Assembly: GCA_025602905.1 (NCBI GenBank)
Contig: JAHLKI010000001.1
Span: forward strand, 558,001-622,000
Source of the DNA: Phlyctochytrium arcticum
Taxonomy: Eukaryota > Chytridiomycota > Chytridiomycetes > Chytridiales > Chytridiaceae
Length of the DNA: 64,000 nucleotides
Reading direction: 5' to 3'
Position numbers and translations under genes: made by a program. Below the pieces are notes generated by a model. It did no database searches. It was not told the DNA's origin and saw nothing but the letters and a program-made list of their open reading frames with translations. Positions 15,903 through 26,130 of the stretch are shown piece by piece. The stretch's first letter is position 1; each line of letters begins with the position of its first letter.

Positions 15903-16400
15903 CTAATAGCAAAAATCATACATCAATATCAAAATAATAGCAAAGATCATCATAGATAAAGAGAACCAGGGGGGTCGGGGTGTACGGGGTCCCCTCGTCC
16001 TCGTCAAAATGTCCGACAGGGAGTTCCTCCTGCTGGATTTGGATTTGTTCGTGGTCGGCCGCGGTCGCATCCAGGTAAGAGTTGACGACGTTGAACGCCG
16101 CGATTTGGCCCTTGTGGACCATACTGGCTCGGGCGGCTTCCCCGCTCCTCCTCCTCCTTGCGTCGGCATAGGGCCGCTTTCCTCGCGGCGAGTTTGCTGA
16201 GCAAGTCTTGGCGGTTTTTAGTTTTGGAAAACCAGTCGCGGCAACGTCGGACGTGCTCCTTGATTTCGGTTGGCACATGTTGGTTATGCGCCAGTTTGTG
16301 AAATTGGGATACAAGAATCCTCGCCAGGTGGTCTGGCGTACACGCCAGAAGGTGATCCTCCGGTGCTCATCGGCCCCCACGCCCCATCTCTTGGCCATAA
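15903..16400 (-). pseudogene. Degenerate or frameshifted coding remnant, unknown family
   Basis: On the minus strand one frame (about 16380 to 16140) gives a helix-rich, protein-like stretch: PDHLARILVSQFHKLAHNQ, PTEIKEHVRRCRDWFSKTKN, then KLAARKAALCRRKEEEE. Beyond about 16140 that frame loses protein character. A neighbouring frame instead continues with ASMVHKGQIAAFNVVNSYLD and QEELPVGHFDEDEGTP before a stop at 15903. No GT...AG intron joins the two, so a frameshift or a gene relic is the simplest reading. I do not recognise the family, and it has no good ATG. It could also be a real gene with a sequencing error in the GAG-rich run at about 16140-16160. Confidence 0.35.
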
Positions 16401-16584
16401 TCAGTGGAAACACTTAGTCCCCTGCCGATGGCGGGTGGAGGACCTGGAGGTGCTGCTCTGGAATGAAAGACCAGTCTCGCCGAAATACAAACAAATCAAT
16501 AAAAGTACGAGCGACCTTTGAACGATAATGCAGACGAGGCGCTGTCCAAGATCCAAGCCTGTCGAACAGTCAAGAGGCCCGCCC

Positions 16585-16636
16585 GATCCAGATTCGCTTG
16601 ACTCTCCCTTCGGTCGAGCCAAGCTCGGTCTGGATC
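16585..16636. repeat. Imperfect inverted repeat (20-21 bp arms)
   Basis: Left arm 16585-16604 (GATCCAGATTCGCTTGACTC) and right arm 16616-16636 are near-perfect reverse complements around an 11-bp loop. The right arm also recurs directly at 16673-16697. Confidence 0.6.
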
Positions 16637-16672
16637 AGGCTCATCCGTTGCAAGAAGATGGCTCAAATCCTT

Positions 16673-16697
16673 TTCGGTCGAGTCAAGCTCAATCTGG
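16673..16697. repeat. Third copy of the 25-bp motif (direct repeat of 16609-16633)
   Basis: Matches 16609-16633 over 25 bases with three mismatches, all transitions (C/T, G/A, G/A). It is followed by a G8 run. Confidence 0.55.
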
Positions 16698-17525
16698 GGG
16701 GGGCAGGAAATTGGCAGGTCTTTCTGTTTAGCGTGACAGATTTTTGGCGAGTGACCTGGCGAGCTGCCTGAGTGACAGCACTCCCAATGACACCGCGCCA
16801 CGCGCTCAGCGCTGCTATATCCAGCCAGACTCGCAGATCGGCCTCAACTCCGAAATCGCGTTCAACATTTCAAGATCAGAATTCAGACAATGGCCAGAAG
16901 AACATCTTGACATTCAGCACACATATACATAACCGATATACACTCATGAACATCGGCAACTGAATGACTGAAACAACACTCTAACACAATGGAAAAAAAA
17001 GTGGAACAAAAGAAACAAGAGGAAAAGAAACAAGAAACAAAACTGATAGATGAAAAGGTAAACTGATGGGAACAAAACGGCAATAAATGCATAACCTTCC
17101 CGACCTGCGACCTGGACTCCTAGAGCTTTATTTGAATGGATGTAGTGGAAACAGCCATGCGCACTTGTGATCTACATGTGGGCTCAAGATAAGTAACCCT
17201 TCGATAAGTTGGAGTTGTTTGATTCGACACTCTGCGACAGGGCGTCCGAGACTGAACGCTCAGCCTGCGCTCCGCACACACAGAAGGCAAGCTGTCACCG
17301 ACGGACGGTAGCGAAGCGTCCGGGATGCCGCTAATCGCCATTGCCACACTGGTTAGATTCATTAACGGCATAAAGTTCGCATTACGTCCACCAAAAGTGA
17401 GCTTGGCTTTTCCAAGAAGACCTTATTGAATTCTGCATAGGGATGCTCCGAGATGATCAGACCCCGAGATATAGACATGGACCATAGTCTCTTCTCGGAA
17501 GCGCTTTTTCTACATCAATTTGTAT

Positions 17526-17609
17526 TAGTGCACATTCTTACAGAAACGCGTAGGCGGCTGCCAAGGGCTCTGACCTGCTAGTCGGTGCACACTGCTAGAA
17601 TGTGCACTA
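17526..17609. repeat. Perfect 13-bp inverted repeat with 58-bp spacer
   Basis: TAGTGCACATTCT at 17526-17538 and its exact reverse complement at 17597-17609. Each arm contains GTGCAC, a third GTGCAC lies at 17585-17590, and CTGCTAG is directly repeated beside the right arm. No gene overlaps it. Confidence 0.6.
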
Positions 17610-18051
17610 CCATACTTCTTGCCTCAAGGAAGTATCATTCGTCAACATTGCCACTTTTCGCGTTGATATATAATCGTCATTCTCCATTGCATCCGTCCTC
17701 TCTTAGTCTCTCTCATCAAGTCGTCTCCCTATGTCTATCAACAGCTCCCAAGGCGCGTCTAGTATCTTAGTACAGTCATCTATCCAGATAAATTAAAAGA
17801 ACAAAGTATACAGCTGGTTATTCTTCCCTGAGCAGAGTTCACACGGGACTGGCGACCCGGAGTTGCGGGTCCTTTTACAGGCTTTAGATCTTGATAATGA
17901 CTGAGATGCGACTTTGCTCCAATCAGAAGTCAACTTGTAACGGGCGTGTCCACCAGGAATGTCCTCCGACACAACGATGCGTGCTAGGAGATCCGTTTTG
18001 CGTACATGAGGATAAATAGTTGCAGGCATGAATGTCTCCATCGCCCTATCT

Positions 18052-18721
18052 TTACTTGCGCTCCTCCACCATGATGATATGATATCCGTGCTGAGTCTTG
18101 ACGGGGGGATCGGTGTACTTTGGTGCACCGACCGTACTTGGTGTGAGGGCAAAGGCTGCTTCCTGGAACGCACCCACCATTGAACCTGTGTGCAATCGAT
18201 TGAGTCGGCTTACTCTATACGGTGCGATATTTCCACCGCCTATGTACCTCGAACCATCCACCCCAGAGATCCTCCTGCTTTTGCCTTGTCTTCCGAGAAC
18301 TTTTCTGCTACCTAAGTGGTTGTCAAGCTAACTTACAACTACGACAGCCCGCAACACTCTCCAGACCTTGTCAAAAGACTGTCCTTCCTTTAACGCAGCC
18401 ATCGCTTCGGCGCACTGTAACAATGCAGGGTTAGAATAGGACCAGGCCCTTCTCTTGCTCATCAAACAACCTTGGAGTGTTTCTCGCACAGAATGTGCCG
18501 GACCTGAGATGGAAAGTGCTGGTAAGGTTTATGTGGGAGCTGAGATAGATCATGAAACATACTTTGATGGAATTGGCCGCTTTCAACTTGCCAGGTTTTT
18601 CGTCGCCTATTTTCACAACGTCAACTCACAGCTATATGGTATTTTGGAGGATGGGCAAGAGTGTACCTGCGTTGGCCGCTTGGGCTTTACCGGCCTTTCC
18701 TCCAGCTGATTTCTTTGCCAT
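18052..18721 (-). CDS. PIN4: Parvulin-type peptidyl-prolyl isomerase (PIN4/Par14)
   Basis: Small nucleolar/nuclear parvulin that isomerises peptidyl-prolyl bonds; PIN4/Par14 is linked to pre-rRNA processing and chromatin. From the ATG at 18721 the protein begins with the Lys/Gly/Ala-rich leader [19 protein letters not shown]. The PPIase fold follows, spread over short exons: [60 protein letters not shown] and finally [19 protein letters not shown] at the stop. The exon order and the C-terminal HGYHIIMVE motif match Par14 rather than Pin1, and there is no WW domain. Five introns in 670 bp. It is divergent from the enoyl-CoA hydratase gene 223 bp away. Confidence 0.9.
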
Positions 18722-18944
18722 GTTGTAGTTGGAGATTTGCAGATCTTGGGCAAATGTTGCTTTGTGATTTCCAAAATTTCGGATATTTGAGATGGTCACA
18801 GTGTGTAACCCACGCACGTCTGCCGGCTGTTCAAATATTCCGCCGTGACATACAACGTCGGTGAGAAATCTGTGAGAACAACCCGATACTTTGCAGCAAT
18901 CTTGAGCAGCAGTAATCCCTACATTTACTTCAACGCTGCAAAAT

Positions 18945-20055
18945 ATGACTTTTACGGATCTCACAGTTCGGGAGGAGAATAAGATCTGCACCATCACCCT
19001 CACTAGGGAACAGGTACTGCATAATCATCAGGCTTTTCTCGTGAAGGATATGGTCCACTGACACAATAAACAAACAGAAATTCAACAGTTTCAGGCAGGG
19101 GACTTACTCTGATTTGCAACAAGCACTAGAGTCTGCAGCCGAGGATGACAATGTTGCCATCACCGTTCTCACTGGGCAAGGAAAGTTTTTCAGCAGGTAC
19201 ATATTTACAAAGATGATTTCTGTTTGGGGTCATGAGCTAACTGAGAGATGTTGTTGTCAGTGGAGCAGACTTTACTGAGGAGCGCGATCCTCCGAAAACA
19301 AAGCATGAAGCTTGGGTCAAGTTTCGGACTGCCATCGAGTTTGCCACGGCTGCTGTCACCCGAGCCATGATGGATCACCCCAAGCCCCTCGTTGTCCTGT
19401 TGAATGGTAAAACTATACAACCAAAATCCCTCAATCTGCATTCAGTTCATCATGTCCTTCATAATGTTCAGGACCGGTGATTGGGTACCCAGCCGGAATG
19501 ATTGCGAATGCCGATCTGATTTACGCCAAAGAATCCGCCTACCTCTTTTGCCCCTTCTCTACATTGGGCCTGTGCGCCGAAGGTGGAGCATCTCTGGCTT
19601 TTGTCCAGCGTATGGGACTCGGTGCGGCTCAGGAAGCGTTACTCTTTGCCCGAAAGTTTGGTGCCCGGGAACTCGAGAAATTGGGTTTTGTCAAGTAAGT
19701 GGTGTGGAAGCTGCTGGGTTTTAGAAAACGTGCTATAACCCTTTGGAACTCTAGTCGCGTGTTTTCCGACGCAGACTTTGAAGTGGAAACCAAGAAGATC
19801 TTGCAAACAGCCGTCAAAACGTGTAACCCCGTTTCGATGCAGGTAACCAAGAAATTGATTCGCTCTGCCTACAAAGACCAGCAGTACAAGACTCTGGTAC
19901 TGGAAACGGATGCGTTGACGGCGCGATATATGTCTGGAGATCCCGCCACTGCCTTTCGTAAATTGATGGAACGAAACGGTGCGTATACCCGTCTCAGATG
20001 GCATGATCAATTCTAATAACTGATGGGTTTTTAGCCGCCAAAAGCAAGCTGTGAT
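18945..20055 (+). CDS. Peroxisomal enoyl-CoA hydratase/isomerase (crotonase family, ECI2-like)
   Basis: Crotonase-superfamily enzyme of peroxisomal fatty-acid beta-oxidation, most like the delta3,delta2-enoyl-CoA isomerases (Eci1/ECI2). Starts MTFTDLTVREENKICTITL at 18945. Key pieces: VAITVLTGQGKFFSSGADF (oxyanion-hole region), HPKPLVVLLNGPVIGYPAGM, YLFCPFSTLGLCAEGGAS (second oxyanion loop and catalytic region) and AQEALLFARKFGARELEKLG. Four introns. The last one, about 19980-20033, joins ERNA to AKSKL, so the protein ends in SKL, a canonical PTS1 peroxisomal signal. The terminal exon is only 22 bases long and is easily missed. Hydratase versus isomerase cannot be settled by eye. Confidence 0.88.
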
Positions 20056-20129
20056 GCTGGTATATTGATTGTTTTGGTCCAAAATATGTATAGTGATCAA
20101 AATCACAGTTTGTACAAAGAAAGTGTTGC

Positions 20130-20645
20130 TTATTGGTCGAATCCATACATGGTGCGTCCTTGCCTAAAGTCCATGAAGCGTCAGAATGAAGAGAAAACGG
20201 GCATATTTGGAAGCTCTCTTACCTTTTGAGTGAATACACTACATCCATGGCAGTCACCGTCTTGGCCCGTCTGTGTTCCGTATAGGCTATCGTATCTACA
20301 GATGGTATTTTGGAAGGTGAACTTCCTGCCAACGATGTAAAAATAAACAATCGTACCTCGAAGGACGGCGGTCAAGAAGCGCTTGAGAACCAGCCTGACC
20401 TCTACAATCATGTTCAAAATATTTGTTAATCACCGTTGGGCAGCTACCGCAAAGTGCTTGAGCAGCTTACCCTCGTAAATGGTCAAGGACATGCGCTTCA
20501 CTCCTCCCCGGCGGGCTAGCCTTCGAATAGCAGGTTTGGTAATGCCTCTCAGGTTATCGCGCAAGTCGAGCCGGCGTCGTCTCACGGCGTGTTTGCCCTT
20601 TCCCAACCCTCCCTTTCCCAACCCTTTTCGCCCGCTGCCCGACAT
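20130..20645 (-). CDS. Divergent histone H4 variant
   Basis: Four exons read cleanly from the ATG at 20645 to TAA at 20130. The tail is [18 protein letters not shown] followed by [13 protein letters not shown]. The fold is intact: [20 protein letters not shown], then [38 protein letters not shown] and [15 protein letters not shown]. Compared with canonical H4 the tail is five residues longer. The position of K16 is Arg, K20 is Leu, K77 is Arg, and the C-terminus is GFDQ instead of GFGG, while K31, K59, H75, K79 and K91 are kept. Introns lie at about 20406-20471, 20288-20344 and 20156-20213. No H3 gene is beside it, unlike typical replication-dependent H3-H4 pairs. That suggests a specialised, replication-independent H4. 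The family is certain; the role is unknown. Confidence 0.9.
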
Positions 20646-20733
20646 TTGTGTCGAGAGATTTGGGCAAATTTGACAAATGACCAAGGAACGCGCAGCCTGG
20701 GCCAAATGCCAAATTCCCCAATTCACCGCCGGT

Positions 20734-20739
20734 CACGTG
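20734..20739. promoter_or_regulatory. CACGTG E-box upstream of the H4 variant
   Basis: A perfect CACGTG palindrome 89 bp upstream of the H4-variant ATG and 23 bp upstream of a plus-strand ATG at 20762. It could bind a Cbf1/Pho4-type bHLH factor. The function is inference. Confidence 0.4.
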
Positions 20740-20761
20740 TACGGCTTTGATGACACTCCGA

Positions 20762-20989
20762 ATGTCAGACGCAAACGAGAACAGGGATGATCCGAAAATC
20801 ACCAGGGACTTGTATGACTTGGTCCCTCAACACGTTCAACAATTAACGAGTGGACAAGCGCTTAATTTCAAAGTGAGAAACTCTACCATCAGTAATGTTA
20901 GCGGCACTCGTACTCTTTCCTCTTTGATGATCGATGAAACCTGCCGTCCGGGGCCTTATTCTGATTCAGACCTTGCGTCAAGCCAGTGA
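20762..20989 (+). CDS. Possible small gene, unknown
   Basis: An open frame starting MSDANENRDDPKITRDLYD, divergent from the H4 variant with 116 bp between starts. It may continue through a short intron into the Ser/Thr/Pro-rich frame ending at 21213. It has no recognisable domain and could be chance. Confidence 0.2.
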   Translation: MSDANENRDDPKITRDLYDLVPQHVQQLTSGQALNFKVRNSTISNVSGTRTLSSLMIDETCRPGPYSDSDLASSQ

Positions 20990-21485
20990 TTAGCAGCCAT
21001 CATGGATCTGCCAAAAGCAGAAAGACAACGAGTATTGGCGACTTGGGAGAACTGACACCTGTCACAATCAAAACTGAAAGTCGTTGCTCGAAGCGGTCGG
21101 CCATTTCCGGGGGAAACCCGGCCCCCTCTCTGGCGCCTCGGACTGACAGGACTTCGGTGGAGTGCGCTTCTAAACCCAATCGTGCAGCGCCTGATACGCA
21201 CCCCTTTTATTAACAACATTGACTTTCTGGCGGCAGTAATAATTGCTCTCAGAACAACAAGGATGCGACGTATTCTATTGCTCAACAACTCGGATATTCT
21301 ATCGTCAAGCAGATGCCAATGAGATTGGAATGCGCCGCGACTGGCGTGGGAAATTGCGGTGAATGTATGGGGGCACAGTCACTCCGGAGCGTCGCTGTTT
21401 ATAAGTGACAGTAAACCCCTCTCGCAATCTGATCGATGGAAGATTCTAGTTCTGACACGCGCTGACGGGCTTGGCCCCCATTGAA

Positions 21486-21514
21486 TATAAAAGCTCGCTC
21501 CCCCCCCCCCCCCC
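21486..21514 (+). promoter_or_regulatory. TATA box followed by a C15 tract
   Basis: TATAAAAG at 21486-21493, then fifteen consecutive C at 21500-21514. A candidate GTATGT...TTTCAG intron starts 117 bp further on (21631-21685). Together they look like the promoter of an unrecognised, possibly non-coding, plus-strand transcript. Confidence 0.4.
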
Positions 21515-22359
21515 GGGCCTTGACATTTTTTCAGCCATTCCGCTACCTGTGGTGCACGTTCAGGCGGCCTCGGCTGCTACTCCCGAGATCCATCTAAACG
21601 TGCGCAACATGTCTTGATCTGTAGAAGGAGGTATGTATAGAGATATTGTCCCTGTCCTGGTACCATAGCTCACACTTACTTTCAGCAGCAGAAAATTCAG
21701 TGGCGCAAGAAAAAGGACAACGAATGCAACTCCTCGGGCATGGCGTGGTGTGAATCGTCGACGCACTGCCATGCGGCATTCTTCTGATATTTGCGGACCA
21801 CCAAACCGGCATGTTCGCTTCCGAACCCGAGGGGACCGAAGGGCTGATTGACAACTTGAAAAAATCATTTGGAGCTCCACATGATCACTCCCGCAATGAC
21901 ATCGATCCCCATTGATACGGGTTATCTCCACCTGCTAGTCGTAGATAATTTTTAACTATATATTTTATTCTCCTGGGCTTTGTGCTACGCGACAAACCAA
22001 CAGTGCTGAGGGTTTACCAGTAAAAGTCTAGGTATGGGTATTTTGAGTTTGCAGCAGGTCCGAACAAGCAGGAAACGTTAGACAGCAGAAACAAAATGAA
22101 ATCAAAACAATATGACAAAGAAAAGGCGAAAAAAAGATGTTTATGTAGAGAAACAGAAGTTACATGGAAAACGGCCAGTCAGATTCCTGGGAAGGCAAAG
22201 ATTCGTGTCGGCGACTCGGCGGACGCCGCGCGTATCCACCGCCGGTCATCTCGCGTCCGTGTGTGGCTCTTTCAAATCCCAATCTTCGGCCTTCCCCCCG
22301 CGCTCTCTCCACTCAATTATCTCGCTTTCCATTCTGCATGCGCCGTATGCGTTGCAGCG

Positions 22360-22538
22360 TAGCCCCGGCTGCTACAAAACCCTCGCTGGAGGTTGCAGAA
22401 CGGGCATGGGAATATGGCGCTCGGTCTCCTTTTGTTGGGTGAGATGCGACTGTGTGATCGGATAGGTTTGTCTGCCCTGCCATGGAAGCCTGTCCTTACT
22501 CCTCCGTAGTGGCCACAGCTCTCTCGCTACCATATTCC
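22360..22538 (+). repeat. Tandem duplicated block, copy 1
   Basis: Begins TAGCCCCGGCTGCTACAAAA and ends CATATTCC. It matches copy 2 (22621-22815) almost base for base, apart from a 12-bp segment present only here (about 22382-22394) and a roughly 28-bp GC-rich segment present only in copy 2. Unit spacing is 261 bp. Confidence 0.85.
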
Positions 22539-22620
22539 GGTGGAACTGTTGAAGAATTGTGGTGGACCCACTGTCTCAGGGAAGGAACGATGCGTTGGCC
22601 GCAAGTTCTTGTACTTGGCA

Positions 22621-22815
22621 TAGCCCCGGCTGCTACAAAACCTGCAGAACGGGCATGGGAATATGGCGCTCGGTCTCCTTTTGTTGGGTGAGATGCGAGT
22701 GTGTGATCGGATAGGTTTGTCTGCCCTGCCATGGAAGCCTGTCCTTACTCCTCCGAGTCGCTGCGGAGGAGGGAAGGGCCCGGAAGTGGCCACAGCTCTC
22801 TCGCTATCATATTCC
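22621..22815 (+). repeat. Tandem duplicated block, copy 2
   Basis: Second copy of the block above. It carries an extra GC-rich insert at about 22755-22784 that can fold on itself (CTCCGAGTCGCTGCGGAG). Non-coding as far as I can see. Confidence 0.85.
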
Positions 22816-23492
22816 AACAGTGAGTGTGAGTGGGAACAAGTCACTTTTTTCATTCAAACGTTTGGAAATTTTGGATGATTTATATACTCTTGGGTAAGCC
22901 GGAAACTTGTGTTGGCGCTTACTCAGCTCACTCCCATTTGCAGCAGCAGTCTGAACCGTGGTGTCAATTATATTATTGGAGCTGTCCAGTTGCTGCCGAG
23001 ATCAGAATGGAACACCCCGGTGGAATTAGTTGAGGAGGAAGATCTTCTAGTCATTCAGTCTGATCCCGTTACCACTTAACATACCTTGCCAGTAGGGAGC
23101 AACCGGCGGCCATATACTACGGCACTATCGAGCAAAACCCGACACGACCTGTTCGTTTAGGCGAATGATCGGAAAAATCCCAAAATTTGTGTTACAACTC
23201 GACAAGGCGAGAATCTCGTCCGGATCAGGTAACACCTGACAAGTCACTTTTTCCTTCGCATGTCTCACCCAAGCCTTCCGCTTTAGGTTCCAACACCAGT
23301 TTATAAAGGGCATGGGTAAGGTGTTGGTAGCGTTTCCAGTTGAGGGGTTGGACGCTGGCTCCCGGCTTGGTAGCCGTGCATTCAGCGTCAACAGCCCCAC
23401 AAAACATCGTGCTCAAAAGTTCCACACAGCAAGCACTTCAAATGATTAAATTACGACAAATATATACACTGTACATAAAAAAAAAGAGTCTC

Positions 23493-25266
23493 TCATGTCT
23501 CGCCGAGAATACACTCATCATGGATAGCGCGTAATGCCGTTACCGCCTTCTCTTCTTCAATGATGCATGAGATATTTATCTCTGATGCTCCCTGGGAAAT
23601 CATCTCGATATTGACATCATGCTTGGCGAGCGTCTCAAACATCAGTCCGGCAATTCCGACCATGTTTCGCATCTGTCGGCCCACAAGCGATAGGATGGCC
23701 ATGTTTCTTATGACATCAACCTGTTTAATGTGGTTAGAAATGCGTCCTGAATTAAAGTGTTCCAAGGGATGACTAACCGTGCCGTATTTACGAAGTTCCA
23801 CAAGAGCCCTCTCGAGCTTGCTTTCCTTGACGTTTGGACTGAGCGCCATACTGACGTGCACTTCAGAGGTGGAGATCAGATCGACTACTATCCCGTAGCG
23901 GTCGAGGGCCAGAAAGATGTGAGCAAAAAATCCATGGGAAACGGATTTACGATTTGAGTGGACGTTCAAAACAATGACATGATCCTTTATCGTGACAGCT
24001 GTAGGGCGCTTTGAGTCCTCGTCGTCGTCCTTCCCATTGGCCTTCCCGTTAGCAGGCCCGGGCACGCCATCTACACCATTCCGAGGGACTCGGGTGCCTC
24101 CCGGTGTAAGAAGCTCGATACACTCTGCATGTTGAGGGGGATTCCAACCTTCAGGAACGATGACAGTCCCATTGTTTTCTGGATGAAATGTGTTTTTTAT
24201 GCGGATTGGGATACTGGCGCGAATGACTTGCTCCATGGTGAACGGATGAATGACCTCTGATCCGTAGTATGTCAATTCGGCGGCCTCTTCCGGAGAAATA
24301 GCTGCCAAAAGTCGCGCTTTTGGCACCTTGCGAGGATCGGCGGTGAAAATACCGTCTACCTCTTTCCATATCTGCAACTCTCGTGCCCCGACAGCGACTG
24401 CAATCAAAGCCGCTGTCAAGTCCGTGTATCCGCGACCGATGGTCGTCAAGATGCTGCCGGGGACCGGTCCCAGGTACCCCGTAACAACTGGGGTCGCATC
24501 GGCAGGGAGCTTCCCAAATAAATTTTGAAGCTCTTGTGTAAGATAATCGTAGAATGTCTGATCAATCGACTTTTCTTCAAAGTCCTTGACGACAAGTTTA
24601 TCCAAATTGATGTATACGGCATTTATACCCTGTTGCGTATTCGTCAGTGTCACTGGTCCGGACAGGCCAAAATAAGAAGCAGAGAGAGACAAACCTGGCT
24701 TTGCAAGATGGCTGTAAAAATACGGGCAGATAACTTTTCGCCGACGCTAATCATGACGTCTCGAGACCGCGGCGATATTTCGTCAATGACTTCCGCGGCG
24801 GCCATAAACGAGCGCAACTTTGCGCACTCTGCCTTGACGTCTGTCTCAGCTGATCCCCTTGTCGCACCGTCTGGAATCGCTTCCCGGAGTGCTTGCAAAT
24901 GTGATTCCTCAATGAGGTTGACAATATCCAGATACCGCTGACTCTGAGGCTTCAAGACCTCCTTGGCCGCCTCAAGAAGCCTGATTGGACATCTTAGAAA
25001 CAAACCATGCAATGTTTTGTAAAAGTAATGCACATACCGGCTTGTGGTTCCTTCTGACTTTACCTGACTGCTCATAGCCGACAGGACGATAGCAACCCGG
25101 GCTTCATCATGACTTGACCTGGTTGACTATTTAGAGACTGTAATTGTTAAACGAGTTCAATAAGCTCATACCTGACAATGTCTGCGACTTCCAGCATCCG
25201 TTTTGCGGACCCGACGCTGGTCCCCCCATACTTTTGGATGATCCACGGCAGCAGCGCTTTGGCCAT
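23493..25266 (-). CDS. HOM3: Aspartokinase (aspartate kinase, EC 2.7.2.4)
   Basis: Catalyses ATP-dependent phosphorylation of L-aspartate, the first step towards threonine, methionine and isoleucine. From the ATG at 25266 exon 1 reads MAKALLPWIIQKYGGTSVGS, with the KYGGTSV kinase motif. Later exons give SAMSSQVKSEGTTSR, RDVMISVGEKLSARI, GRGYTDLTAALIAVAV, LQIWKEVDGIFTADPRKVP and TYYGSEVIHPFTMEQ. Two C-terminal ACT regulatory domains follow, ending in HDECILGET; threonine feedback is expected from the family. A low-complexity insert (GPANGKANGKDDDEDSKRP, near 24020-24060) separates kinase and ACT parts. There is no fused homoserine dehydrogenase, as in fungi. About four introns. A TGAGTCG, one base off the Gcn4 site, lies upstream at about 25399. 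Confidence 0.94.
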
Positions 25267-26130
25267 AGTACTTGAAGGTCGTTACGGAGGTCTTTAAATC
25301 ACCGTGGATATATAAATGTAATGGCCGTGGTCGGAGTTGCCGAGTTGCCTTTTTGCCCAGCTTTTTGCCAGCGAAGCCAAAGGAGGCTGGCTGCAATATG
25401 AGTCGGATCTTTGCAGGGTTGCACAAGATCTGATGCAGCGGCACAGCCATGCTCTCTGCCTTATCTGTAGCGCAGGCGGGAGATCTCAGCTTGCGCAGCC
25501 TTGCGGGCTGCCTTGCGGGAATCTTGGTCAAAGTGAAAATGTCCATCGACACATATAGGCAACATGGCAATATCATTGGGAACGACAGCTGGTCTTGAGC
25601 GAGCGAGGCAGGGAGATCCAAGGAACACTTGTGTACGATACGGCCGCTGGACATACGGTGTTGTTGGAGGGGGTGGAGGGTCGGCTTGGCCATCTGAGAA
25701 ATTTTGGGATGATGCCCTGGCCAGGACGATGGCCGAGATAATACAACAAGGGATGGCTATTGATTTTATTCGGTAGAGTGCCAGGACATCGAATCATAGA
25801 CCAGGGACGGATGGATCGAGTATCAGGCAATGTCAAAGGAGGGGGACTTTAGCAAGCGGACTGGAACGACCGGAAAGAAGGATGTGCGCCAAGCATTCTA
25901 CGAGACCATGTAGCGCCAGCATTTCACTCTCCTAATCAGACTGGTTGTAAAGACAGTTATAGAGAGGTTGAGTTCAAAGAACTTGAAGAAGAAAGAGTCT
26001 GGACACGACCAGTGCAGCATGATCTGCAAATAGATATCAAGTCTAACATGTATGTGAACAAGGTAAGGAACTTGAATTGAATGAATAAATAGTGGAATGC
26101 AGGATCCAGGAGGGGTGTATACAGTAAGGT
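25267..26130. other. Intergenic region between aspartokinase start and YAR1 stop
   Basis: About 860 bases. TATATAAA at 25309-25316 may serve as a TATA element for the minus-strand aspartokinase. No gene recognised; the open frames present look like chance. Confidence 0.45.

Larger units (their letters stand above)
15804..18051. other. Gene-poor region with degenerate coding remnant and small repeats
   Basis: A 2.2-kb stretch between copine and PIN4. It contains a frame-switching coding remnant on the minus strand, a three-copy 20-25 bp repeat near 16.6 kb, and a perfect 13-bp inverted repeat near 17.55 kb (all listed separately). An A-rich run lies at 16986-17060. No intact recognisable gene. 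Confidence 0.6.
20990..23492. other. Gene-poor region with TATA/poly-C, intron-like segment and duplicated block
   Basis: A 2.5-kb stretch before the aspartokinase stop. It holds a TATA box and C15 tract near 21.5 kb, a GT...AG intron-like segment at 21631-21685, and a duplicated block at 22.36-22.82 kb. No recognisable protein gene. An Arg-rich frame crossing the intron-like segment has no ATG. Confidence 0.55.

Noticed and set aside
22096..22465. Overlapping plus-strand frames at 22.1-22.5 kb
   Set aside because: They run through the duplicated non-coding block, have no domain and change frame between copies.
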